Assembly: GCF_016745275.1 (NCBI RefSeq)
Contig: NZ_JADOEP010000027.1
Coordinates: forward strand, 1-54,003
From: Enterococcus sp. BWB1-3
GTDB taxonomy: Bacteria > Bacillota > Bacilli > Lactobacillales > Enterococcaceae
Direction: 5' to 3'
DNA: 54,003 bases
Below are positions 1 to 6,454 of the stretch, in pieces. The position numbers were made by a program, and so were the translations under genes. Under the pieces are notes generated by a model that was not told where the DNA came from, did not search any database, and saw only the letters and a program-made list of their open reading frames with translations. Position 1 is the stretch's first letter. Every line of letters begins with the position of its first letter.

Positions 1-483
1 GAGGAAATGCTGGAGCTGGCAGGTATCCCATCAAATTATCTTGATGATGCAGCCAGATATGGCGATGACTTAGCGATAAGCGCCAGCAAGCATGGGGATG
101 AAGCGGCAAGTGCTGGTAAGAAACCTGGTGGGGCTGTAGATGACTTTGCCAAAGAACCGTTCTTACCAGATGAATACTACAAAAATAACTACTCATCTAT
201 GGATGGAACACCAAATAGCAAAATAGAATTTGAAAGACTGGGTTCAAGTGGAGAAGTAGAAAAATCAATAGTGATTTACGATCAAAATGGAAAACAGAGT
301 ATGAGAATTGATTATTCGTATCACGGAAACAAAGCGCATCATACAAATCCTCATATACATGAATATCAATGGTTTGATGGAGGATTATCTGCAAATGAGG
401 CAAAATATTTCTTGGATGAGAATGGTATACTTCGACTAGGAGAAATAGATAAAAATACTAATACTATTAAGTTTTTGAAGTAA
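1..483 (+). CDS. C-terminal part of a polymorphic (probably LXG/T7SS-type) toxin, 5' truncated by the window edge
   Basis: The reading frame is open through base 1, so only the last 160 or so residues are seen. Residues near 10-45 are Ala/Gly/Asp-rich (ARYGDDLAISASKHGDEAAS), the kind of flexible linker that precedes the variable tip of polymorphic toxins. The linker ends in KKPGGAVDD, which resembles the SPEKASGA junction of the two orphan modules downstream. The tip contains HGNKAHHTNPHIHEYQW, a His-rich stretch (HH and HxHE) that could form a metal-binding or nuclease active site. I do not recognise the family. The candidate immunity gene starts 18 bp after the stop. Toxin status is inferred from this architecture and the repeated cassettes that follow. 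Confidence 0.6.
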   Translation, partial: EEMLELAGIPSNYLDDAARYGDDLAISASKHGDEAASAGKKPGGAVDDFAKEPFLPDEYYKNNYSSMDGTPNSKIEFERLGSSGEVEKSIVIYDQNGKQSMRIDYSYHGNKAHHTNPHIHEYQWFDGGLSANEAKYFLDENGILRLGEIDKNTNTIKFLK

Positions 484-501
484 ACTTTAGGGGGATGGAT
501 A

Positions 502-924
502 ATGAAGAATTATATAAAAAACTACGAAAAATTGCAATCTAAAAGGGATGTAGCGTTAGGTTGGTATGATAAGCAAATCATGCGGATAGACTTTGGTATA
601 GAAGAAAATATTTTTAATGAGCAATTAACAATTTTGAACATAGATACTAAAATTGCGAATGTAGCAAACAACCAAATTTTTTTAGAAAAGTTACGATTTG
701 TAAATGTAAGACAATTATCGTTGAGAGAAGTTAACTATTCCCCTATTGGAAGGCTTATCATACATGATATGAGAGAGGAAAAGGTTGATTTTCCTAATGA
801 TATGCGTTTTCATGTACATGATGATAGTGGTTATGGAGAAAATGATGGATATGGTTTTATTAACTTTTATTGTGAAAGCATTGAAGCTATTGGCTTGGAA
901 GAATTTCCATATTCGGATTTCTAA
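502..924 (+). CDS. Candidate immunity protein for the upstream toxin tip
   Basis: This 140-residue soluble protein has no signal peptide or membrane segment. It starts at ATG 502 behind GGGGGAT, 18 bp downstream of the toxin stop. It is acidic, with a conspicuous C-terminal stretch FHVHDDSGYGENDGYGF rich in Gly, Asp and aromatics. I do not recognise a named immunity family. Its position directly after a toxin tip and before an inter-cassette repeat is the only basis for the immunity call. Its AT-richness matches the rest of the island and differs from the housekeeping genes further right, consistent with horizontal transfer. Confidence 0.5.
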   Translation: MKNYIKNYEKLQSKRDVALGWYDKQIMRIDFGIEENIFNEQLTILNIDTKIANVANNQIFLEKLRFVNVRQLSLREVNYSPIGRLIIHDMREEKVDFPNDMRFHVHDDSGYGENDGYGFINFYCESIEAIGLEEFPYSDF

Positions 925-983
925 TTAATATTTATTTAGTGCAAGTGCAAGTATTTAATTTATTTGATTTTTTCATAAAAAAT

Positions 984-1085
984 AAAAAGGTACTTTATCA
1001 CAAGACTGGTAATCGAGTGATAAAGCCTTGATTAGTAAGAACACACTCACTAATCAAGTTGCCAATAGCTAACAAAAGCTAGCTG
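984..1085 (+). repeat. Inter-cassette hairpin repeat, copy 1
   Basis: This is the first of three copies of a roughly 100-bp non-coding repeat. Stem A pairs CTTTATCAC (993-1001) with GTGATAAAG (1017-1025). Stem B pairs TTGATTAGT (1028-1036) with ACTAATCAA (1049-1057). Stem C pairs TAGCT (1066-1070) with AGCTA (1077-1081). The segment GTTGCCAATAGCTAACAAAA is the best-conserved part. There is no T-run after the stems, so an ordinary intrinsic terminator is unlikely. Confidence 0.85.
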
Positions 1086-1132
1086 TATTTATTGTATAAA
1101 AGCTCATTATTGAAAAAAGAAGCGATTCAATA

Positions 1133-1594
1133 TTGTTGTTTCTTTTTCTACATCTAGAGTTAATTTATAGCCCAGAGAAAGCTAGTGGGGCTAATCCTCC
1201 TAAAACAGATTTTGGCGCAGAGAACCCTGTATCTGGAAAAGATTGGAATAATTATTTTAAAGATAAATATGGTGCTGGAAATGTTAAATGGAAACCTAGT
1301 TCGTTAGAGGATATTATTTCTAACCCTGAAAAATTATACGGAAGCTCTAAAAATGAAATCAAATCTATATTGGGGGAAGAATGGACTGAGGCATCATATG
1401 GTTCAGCTGGTACTGGTTGGAAGTTTACTAACGAAGGAGATGGAATGGTATTCTACCACCCCGGTGAGGGAATACATGGAGGTTCATATTATGGATTTTC
1501 AACAGGTGATACTGGTAAAGTTAAAATTGTTGGGGAAGATTATATAGACTTTTCAAATGATAAAGCAACAATTATAAAGTTTGGAGGTAAATAG
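1133..1594 (+). CDS. Orphan toxin tip (module 2), lacks its own N-terminal delivery domain
   Basis: The recognisable module starts at about 1166 with YSPEKASGA, the same junction found at module 3. Before it are only about 12 hydrophobic codons with no convincing ribosome binding site; TTG 1133 is a nominal start. The tip reads on to 1594 with motifs SYGSAGTGWKF and FYHPGEGIHGGSYYGF followed by a KVKIVG strand. This looks like a compact secreted-toxin catalytic domain, possibly an RNase, but I cannot name the family. It is probably a silent cassette that is expressed only if recombined behind a full-length toxin N-terminus. A cognate immunity gene follows immediately. Confidence 0.55.
   Translation: MLFLFLHLELIYSPEKASGANPPKTDFGAENPVSGKDWNNYFKDKYGAGNVKWKPSSLEDIISNPEKLYGSSKNEIKSILGEEWTEASYGSAGTGWKFTNEGDGMVFYHPGEGIHGGSYYGFSTGDTGKVKIVGEDYIDFSNDKATIIKFGGK
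1169..1192 (+). repeat. Toxin junction repeat, copy in module 2
   Basis: This 24-bp stretch encodes SPEKASGA and differs from 3520-3543 by a single base (gctagt here, gccagt there). Such conserved junctions in front of unrelated tips are the usual crossover points by which polymorphic toxins swap C-terminal modules. Confidence 0.75.
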
Positions 1595-1597
1595 TAG

Positions 1598-1978
1598 TTG
1601 AAAAAATTATCTTTAGGTGAAAAGTTTGATTGGTTTATAGATACTTTAAATAAAAGTGGTATGTTCATTTTAGATTTATCTAATGAAGAAATAGAAACAT
1701 TCATTTTTGAAGATTTAATTGTTGGTGTTACTTCTTTTCTCAGTAAAAATAATTTGAATGAGTTGAAAGAGAATGGACTAATTGATGAAGAGATTGAAAA
1801 AGATGCTTATCTTCTCAGAAAAAAAGTATTAAATATTGACAATACAAATTTGTGGAATATTGATAGTGTGAGACAAAGTTCTGAGTGGCTAGACATATTT
1901 AAAATTTCTGATGAGTTGAAGAAAAAGATTCATGAAAGATGGTCTGATGAAGAAATAGAATACTTGAAAACAACATAA
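1598..1978 (+). CDS. Candidate immunity protein of module 2
   Basis: This 126-residue protein is predicted from composition to be mostly helical, soluble and acidic. It begins at TTG 1598 with GGAGG at 1583-1587 inside the last codons of the toxin tip, so translation is probably coupled. There is no membrane segment. The stop codon at 1976-1978 is itself the first base triplet of inter-cassette repeat copy 2, so gene and repeat form one physical unit. I do not recognise the family; the function is inferred from its position after a toxin tip. Confidence 0.55.
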   Translation: MKKLSLGEKFDWFIDTLNKSGMFILDLSNEEIETFIFEDLIVGVTSFLSKNNLNELKENGLIDEEIEKDAYLLRKKVLNIDNTNLWNIDSVRQSSEWLDIFKISDELKKKIHERWSDEEIEYLKTT

Positions 1979-2076
1979 AAAGGCACTTCACTATCTGATT
2001 GGCGTCGGATAGTAAAGCCTTGACTAGTAAGCTAGAACTCACTAATCAAGTTGCCAATAGCTAACAAAAGCTAACC
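1976..2076 (+). repeat. Inter-cassette hairpin repeat, copy 2
   Basis: The same layout as copy 1, but stem A has different bases on both arms: ACTATC (1990-1995) pairs with GATAGT (2008-2013), and the outer pairs AAGG/CCTT are kept. Changes on both sides that preserve pairing suggest selection on the folded form. Stem B is TTGACTAGT against ACTAATCAA with one mismatch. Stem C is intact. Similarity ends near 2076, where IS110 sequence begins. Confidence 0.85.
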
Positions 2077-2227
2077 CTCAACAAGTTGAGTATACCACAA
2101 TTTAAGAAATTCTCCAATTCAAGAAATGGGATAGGCTGACGCTTTCTTGCCCACTGCTCGAAATAGTGAGTATGTAGAGGCTTCAAACCGAGATTGCCAC
2201 TCATAGCTTGAATAGAACTGGAGGACT
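2077..2227 (+). ncRNA. Candidate IS110 bridge RNA region
   Basis: In the IS110 group of the family, a structured bridge RNA encoded in the long non-coding end beside the transposase start guides donor and target recognition. Here the only long non-coding arm is this one upstream of the transposase, so any bridge RNA should be encoded here. I have not resolved its two guide loops; the call rests on position and family knowledge. Confidence 0.4.
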
Positions 2228-3457
2228 ATGGACAGAACCAAGTATTTGTATGTAGGTATGGACATACACAAAGAAACCCATACCGCTGTATTATTGAATT
2301 ATTTAGAAGAAAAACAAGGTGAAATTACCATCAAAAATACCCTACAAGGATTTCACCAATTAGAAAAGTATGTATTGAAACAAAAAGGCGAACTGATCCC
2401 AATTTTTGGGTTGGAAGACGTAACGCATTATGGAAGGTATTTATCTATTTTCTTGCTAGATAGGAAGTATCCTGTAAAAGAAGTGAATCCCTCGTTATCT
2501 TTTATGGAACGCATGAGTTATGCCAGTACCAAGAAAAATGATAGTTGGGACGCCCAATGTATAAGTGCAGTTCTTATGAGGCGTTCGCACCTTTTACCTG
2601 ACGCCAATCCGCAAGATTATTATTGGACAATGCGTCACATTGTGAACCGAAGAAATGCGTTAGTTAAAAGTTTGGGAGGTCTTACACGACAATTCCATGA
2701 ACAACTACAAGTTGCTTATCCAAGCTATAAACAGTTTTTTCATGAATTAACTTGTGCTACCTCTTTAGCCTTTTATGAAAGATTCCCTTCACCCAAGTAT
2801 TTAGAATACGTATCAGAGGAAGAACTAGGGGCATTCTTACGAGTACCAAGTCATAATACTTGTTCAACAAATCGAGCGAGAAAAATTCTTGATTTAGTGG
2901 CACAAGAACAACAGACAACCTTAGACTATCAAAAAGAAAGAGATTGTCTTGTTCGAAGTATTGCCCAACAAATTCGGTTTATCTTAAGAGAGATTTCAAG
3001 TATAGAAACACTCGAAAAGAAAATGTATAGAAGATTAGGCTATCAATTGGAAACAATACCGGGTGTAAATGTCGTAACAGCTTGTTCCTTAGTCGCTCAT
3101 ATAGGCGATATACATCGATTTTCCAGTCCACACAAACTAGCAAATTACGCAGGTGTAGCCCCTTTACACTTTGGTTCAGCAGGAAAAGGAAAAGACGTAC
3201 AGAACAAGTCACAAGGGAACAGAAATCTCTATTCTACGCTTTACTTTTTAGCCATACAACAAATTTATCTCACGAACAAGGGAGAACCAAGAAATCCAGT
3301 GTATCGAGCGTACTTTGAGAAGAAAATATCCGAGGGGAAAACCAAAATACAGGCTTTAATCTGTATCATGCGAAAGCTCATTCGAATTATCTATGTGATG
3401 ATGAAGAAAAAAGTTGCTTATGAACTCCCAGAACTGAAACAGAAGGCTGTAAGTTAA
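2228..3457 (+). CDS. IS110-family transposase (DEDD recombinase)
   Basis: 409 residues, complete. The N-terminal RuvC-like domain starts with YLYVGMDIHK and supplies the acidic residues D12, E63, D105 and D108 (DEDD pattern; the last two lie in KKNDSWDAQ). The C-terminal Tnp domain has ETIPGVNVVTACSLVAHIGD near residue 277, and KLANYAGVAPLHFGSAGKGK, the region bearing the family's catalytic serine. The start is ATG 2228 behind GGAGG at 2220-2224. The gene is intact with no frameshift, so the element may be active. It lies between a cassette immunity gene and the next orphan toxin tip and has split the cassette array. Confidence 0.92.
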   Translation: MDRTKYLYVGMDIHKETHTAVLLNYLEEKQGEITIKNTLQGFHQLEKYVLKQKGELIPIFGLEDVTHYGRYLSIFLLDRKYPVKEVNPSLSFMERMSYASTKKNDSWDAQCISAVLMRRSHLLPDANPQDYYWTMRHIVNRRNALVKSLGGLTRQFHEQLQVAYPSYKQFFHELTCATSLAFYERFPSPKYLEYVSEEELGAFLRVPSHNTCSTNRARKILDLVAQEQQTTLDYQKERDCLVRSIAQQIRFILREISSIETLEKKMYRRLGYQLETIPGVNVVTACSLVAHIGDIHRFSSPHKLANYAGVAPLHFGSAGKGKDVQNKSQGNRNLYSTLYFLAIQQIYLTNKGEPRNPVYRAYFEKKISEGKTKIQALICIMRKLIRIIYVMMKKKVAYELPELKQKAVS

Positions 3458-3463
3458 TAGAAA

Positions 3464-3499
3464 TGTGTTAGAATATTGTTAAACCAATGTTCTAACACA
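3464..3499. repeat. Inverted repeat in the right end of the IS110 element
   Basis: TGTGTTAGAA (3464-3473) and TTCTAACACA (3490-3499) pair perfectly over 10 bp with a 16-nt loop, 6 bp after the transposase stop. It may be a subterminal recognition site or may terminate transcription within the element. Confidence 0.6.
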
Positions 3500-3510
3500 C
3501 ATTCTTAAAG

Positions 3511-3951
3511 GTATATTTCAGCCCAGAGAAAGCCAGTGGGGCTGGAGTAGAAGAAACAGTCACATATCGCAGAGTTCAAGGTGGAGATAGCAAGGATTTA
3601 CTTTTAGTTAATGATGATGGTACACTATCACTAAATAGCAAGTGGAAAACTGACCATAATTTAAATGTTTCAACAGGGCAAGATCATGCAAATTATTTCC
3701 AAGGTAAGCGTCCAGATTCTTATGTAGTTGAATTTGAAGTACCTCAATATTTGGATGACTTAATTAAAGAAAATGCAATTTCTCAAAATGGGTATAAAAC
3801 TAATCCTTTGAATCAAGGCGGTACAGCTCCTAAAATAGTTGATAAAGGTGTTTTTGATAAATTTAATTTTGAAGGAGTTGCTTATGAACTGCCAGATCCT
3901 ATTAATCAGTGGTTAGTGGAGTATGCTAAAAATGCAAAAATAGTAAAGTGA
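3511..3951 (+). pseudogene. Orphan toxin tip (module 3), no start codon of its own
   Basis: The frame is open from 3511 and reads VYFSPEKASGAGVEE and then a tip of about 135 residues. There is no ATG until 3751, deep in the domain, and no ribosome binding site near the junction. The tip begins TYRRVQGGDSKDLLLVN, continues with NVSTGQDHANYF and VVEFEVP, and ends NQWLVEYAKNAKIVK. An early Tyr-Arg, a Ser-Thr-Gly turn before an aromatic and a beta-rich middle are loosely like ADP-ribosyltransferase toxins. That is a guess from pattern, not a family match. The module is a silent cassette separated from module 2 by the IS110 element. Confidence 0.55.
3520..3543 (+). repeat. Toxin junction repeat, copy in module 3
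   Basis: The copy of the SPEKASGA-coding stretch in module 3, one base different from 1169-1192. The identity is at the DNA level, which fits a homologous crossover site. Confidence 0.75.
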
Positions 3952-3970
3952 AAGAGGTGAGTATGCTAGT

Positions 3971-4441
3971 ATGCAAACACCTATATATGCAGAAAATATT
4001 ATCATAGGGGTAAAACGTAGTGGAGTGTTAACTTGGTATATTACTGATACAGAATTATGGTATTTGGATTATAGCCAAGCTGGATATTCCAGTGAAGAGT
4101 ATCCAGAAGAAAGAAGGAATATAAGTATTTTAAATGAGGATACAGCAAATATTTTTTTGAAAAATGTAGAAAAATATAAAGCTTCAACAAAATCTATCAA
4201 ATTGAACTTTTTTAAAGAGCTTAGCAGAGATAGAGATGATGCTGTATATAATTATAATCCTAGTCTTTTAATAGATTTTGATAATCGCATTGTTTATTCC
4301 AATTATCCTGAATCTATATCTTTTGAAGAATATATTCCTGATGATTGGACTGGATATTTCGGAAGATTTTTTGAGCAAATTTCTTTAGAATACAGATATT
4401 GGGAAGAAAATGGCATAAACTATTTAACTAGAAAGGATTAA
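3971..4441 (+). CDS. Candidate immunity protein of module 3
   Basis: This 156-residue soluble protein is rich in Tyr, Trp and acidic residues, with no membrane segment. It starts at ATG 3971 with AGAGGTGA at 3953-3960, just after the toxin tip stop at 3951. Segments LTWYITDTELWYLDY and YIPDDWTGYFGRFFEQI stand out. I do not recognise the family. The next small gene follows after 3 bp, so the two are very probably co-translated. Confidence 0.55.
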   Translation: MQTPIYAENIIIGVKRSGVLTWYITDTELWYLDYSQAGYSSEEYPEERRNISILNEDTANIFLKNVEKYKASTKSIKLNFFKELSRDRDDAVYNYNPSLLIDFDNRIVYSNYPESISFEEYIPDDWTGYFGRFFEQISLEYRYWEENGINYLTRKD

Positions 4442-4444
4442 ATT

Positions 4445-4654
4445 ATGGAAAAAGATAAATTGACCATGATAAAGGAAACATTTAAAAATGAAGAGACTGG
4501 AGAACTAACACCAGGTGTTACAATAATTCTTGATGGTAATGTTGCTCAAGCGTTGGATATAATCATGGAAAAGAAAGGATATTCTGATTATCCTGAGGCG
4601 CTAAGAGATGTTATTTTCGAGGGAATTCATAGTTTTATAAAACAAAATAACTAA
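4445..4654 (+). CDS. Small protein with ribbon-helix-helix-like pattern, co-transcribed with the module 3 immunity gene
   Basis: This 69-residue protein starts 3 bp after the preceding stop. Its core VTIILDGNVAQALDIIMEKK, followed by GYSDYPEALRDVIFEGI, follows the spacing of ribbon-helix-helix proteins: a short beta strand, helix, turn, then an EALRD-x2-x-x-GI helix. It may be a regulator, a second immunity component or a small partner protein. The family assignment is by pattern only. It sits inside the cassette, before repeat copy 3, so it appears to travel with the module. Confidence 0.5.
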   Translation: MEKDKLTMIKETFKNEETGELTPGVTIILDGNVAQALDIIMEKKGYSDYPEALRDVIFEGIHSFIKQNN

Positions 4655-4770
4655 ATAAAAAGCCACTTTATCACAAGACTGGTAATCAAGTGATAAAGCC
4701 TTGAATAGTAAGGATAAACTCACTAATCAAGTTGCCAATAGCTAACAAAATCTAGCTTTATTGTAGAAGC
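4655..4770 (+). repeat. Inter-cassette hairpin repeat, copy 3
   Basis: Stem A is CTTTATCAC with GTGATAAAG, as in copy 1. Stem B is TTGAATAGT with ACTAATCAA with one mismatch. The conserved CAAGTTGCCAATAGCTAACA follows. Similarity to copy 1 runs on past the stems (CTAGCT, TTATTGTA, AAGCT), showing that the downstream flank is shared too. Confidence 0.85.
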
Positions 4771-5023
4771 TGAACAGAAAATGATAAGGGATGTTGATCC
4801 TTCACTGGACTTTACCGTCATCAATGACCTGTTTTTTCAGGTAATTGAACCGTATCAGGATGTCCGAGATATCTTTGTTCTTATCTCGATAAATTTTGTG
4901 AATGGCTCATTGGAATATGGTTTGTTGGTAAGTGGGGACAGAAATTTTTCTCGTCACAAATTTAGTTCCTGTGAAGAGTTGGCAGTGTTTATCAAAAACG
5001 AGGATACTGCTCCCAATATCTAA
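4751..5023 (+). pseudogene. Remnant coding segment at the end of the cassette array
   Basis: The frame is open from 4751, inside the repeat, and gives an 80-residue protein from ATG 4781 (MIRDVDPSLDFTVINDLFF to NEDTAPNI). No convincing ribosome binding site precedes that ATG, and the frame enters from the repeat, so this looks like the 3' end of a longer gene that lost its start when cassettes were inserted. The sequence is mixed alpha/beta and soluble. I do not recognise the family. It is followed directly by a strong terminator. Confidence 0.4.
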
Positions 5024-5073
5024 AAGTCAGCAATCCGCTTCCTGGTTGAGAAGTGAACTGCTGACTTTTTTTC
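5022..5073 (+). terminator. Intrinsic terminator closing the cassette island
   Basis: AAAAGTCAGCA (5022-5032) pairs with TGCTGACTTTT (5059-5069) and is followed by more T residues. It separates the plus-strand cassette array from the convergent minus-strand gene and may work in both directions. Confidence 0.85.
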
Positions 5074-5078
5074 AACGA

Positions 5079-5792
5079 TTACTGATCTTCTTTTTCCTGA
5101 TCGTCTGTATATTGAGCGTCAGAATGTTCCGGTTGTTGATAAGAATCCGGTTGCGGAGAATAGTCATTTTCAGCTGTTTGCTCGTTGTATTGATCTGTTT
5201 GATTGTATTGATTATTTGTATACTCAGAATAGCGGTCAGAGTGACCGTATTCGTTTGTCTGATTATCATATGACTGATTATCGTACAGATTTTCTGTTTG
5301 CTGGCTATCTTCATATTGATGATTGGTCGGGCTGTCAGAGTATTGGTCAGGTTGTGAATAATAATCATTTTGCTGTTCAGAATAGTAATTCTGATCGTAG
5401 GAATTCTCAGAGGTTTGCTGCTCATACTGGGTTCCCTGATCATAATGCTGCTCGGATGAGTAGTTTTCATTCGTCTGATCGTTTTGATAGTATGTATCAT
5501 TAGGATAGTTATCCTGATAAGTATGCTCTTGCGGCTGATTCGTATAATAAGCGTCCTGATTGGAATAAGCTGTCTGATTTGTCTGTTCCTGTTCAGCTGT
5601 TTCGTCATTTAGATAGACGTAATTTTGCTGATCTGTCGGCTGTTGCGGCTGGGCAAATTTTTCAACAATTTTATTTCTCAGTCGCTCTTGTTTTTCTTCT
5701 CTATCTTTTGTCAGTGTTAAGTAAATAATCAGTATAATCATGATGATGGTTAAAATGATCAGCCCAATATATTGACCGAATGATATAAACAT
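5079..5792 (-). CDS. Membrane-anchored protein with a Gln/Asn/Tyr/Asp-rich low-complexity tail
   Basis: 237 residues. The start chosen is the ATG at 5792 because GGAGG lies six bases upstream; an in-frame start at 5810 has no such site. Residues 1-26 form one hydrophobic segment (YIGLIILTIIMIILIIYLTL), followed by a short charged amphipathic stretch DREEKQERLRNKIVEKF. Positive charge just after the segment suggests the tail faces the cytoplasm. From about residue 50 to the end the chain is almost entirely Q, N, Y, D, S, E and T, with few hydrophobic or basic residues, as in disordered prion-like sequence. No family is recognised. Confidence 0.7.
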   Translation of the reverse strand: MFISFGQYIGLIILTIIMIILIIYLTLTKDREEKQERLRNKIVEKFAQPQQPTDQQNYVYLNDETAEQEQTNQTAYSNQDAYYTNQPQEHTYQDNYPNDTYYQNDQTNENYSSEQHYDQGTQYEQQTSENSYDQNYYSEQQNDYYSQPDQYSDSPTNHQYEDSQQTENLYDNQSYDNQTNEYGHSDRYSEYTNNQYNQTDQYNEQTAENDYSPQPDSYQQPEHSDAQYTDDQEKEDQ

Positions 5793-6165
5793 GATGACCT
5801 CCTCAGTCATTTTGATTTTCTTTCAGAGTCTAGTGTATCAAATGTTTCTTTTTCCGTCACCCTTTTTAAAGTTATTTTTAAAAGACTTAAGGTGCAAGAG
5901 GGCTATTTTGATGGGCTGTAAGTCTAAAAATGGTCGTTCTTTTACTTAGACAGGATACATTTTTGCTTCAAATAGTAACAGCGAGGCAGAAAATAAATGA
6001 AGATTTCTGAGACTTTTTCCGGGATTTAACGACTATAACGGAACCGTCATATAAAGTTCAAAATAGAAAAATAATTTGTTCTCAAAATCTTCACAACTTC
6101 AATGTATTATGAACTCATACCAATAAACAAACCCTAACAAACACTTTTTCATTTTTAACTCCTTT

Positions 6166-6196
6166 CCCACCCTCCCCCAAAGGGTGGGTAGTTTTT
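6166..6196 (+). terminator. Orphan intrinsic terminator, possible small RNA 3' end
   Basis: CCCACCCT (6166-6173) pairs perfectly with AGGGTGGG (6181-6188), followed by TAGTTTTTT. No plus-strand gene precedes it for over 1 kb, so it probably ends a short untranslated transcript. The preceding bases AACTCCTTTCCCACC are complementary to Shine-Dalgarno sequence. Confidence 0.7.
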
Positions 6197-6425
6197 TGGG
6201 CTAAATTAAGCAGAAGGGATGAGAGAGGGGATATCTATTTATTTATTTTAGAATTAGCAAAGGTGTCGTTAGAACTGTTCATTTTTAACGAATTTTACTT
6301 AAGATAGTTTATGAGTAGCTGCTGTCTGTGTGGTCATATACGGGCTGATTTTACATTTACAGCTAAAGTTTTATCAGATTATGTCAAGACAGCCGTTAAT
6401 TATTTATTAATAGAGACAAATAAGT

Positions 6426-6454
6426 TTGGTTAGAGATATTGAGTGTGGTAAACT
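6426..6454 (+). promoter_or_regulatory. Candidate sigma-A promoter of the signal peptidase gene
   Basis: TTGGTT (6426-6431) and TAAACT (6449-6454) are separated by 17 bp and lie about 30 bp before the TTG start codon. Confidence 0.5.

Larger units (their letters stand above)
2077..3512 (+). mobile_element. IS110-family insertion sequence
   Basis: The element is bounded approximately by loss of similarity to inter-cassette repeat copy 2 on the left (about 2076) and by the resumption of cassette sequence on the right (about 3510). IS110 elements lack terminal inverted repeats, so exact ends need comparison with an empty site. The left non-coding arm is about 150 bp and the right arm about 55 bp. 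The right arm contains a perfect 10-bp inverted repeat, TGTGTTAGAA (3464-3473) and TTCTAACACA (3490-3499). Confidence 0.8.

Noticed and set aside
3082-3318. Overlapping Ser/Arg-rich frames within the IS110 transposase gene
   Set aside because: They are out-of-frame readings of the transposase gene with no start signals.
5072-5608. Minus-strand frame rich in Ile, Arg and Thr inside the low-complexity gene, and a plus-strand frame at 5216-5503
   Set aside because: Both are shadows of the biased codon composition of the Q/N/Y-rich gene; they have no ribosome binding site or membrane/domain logic of their own.
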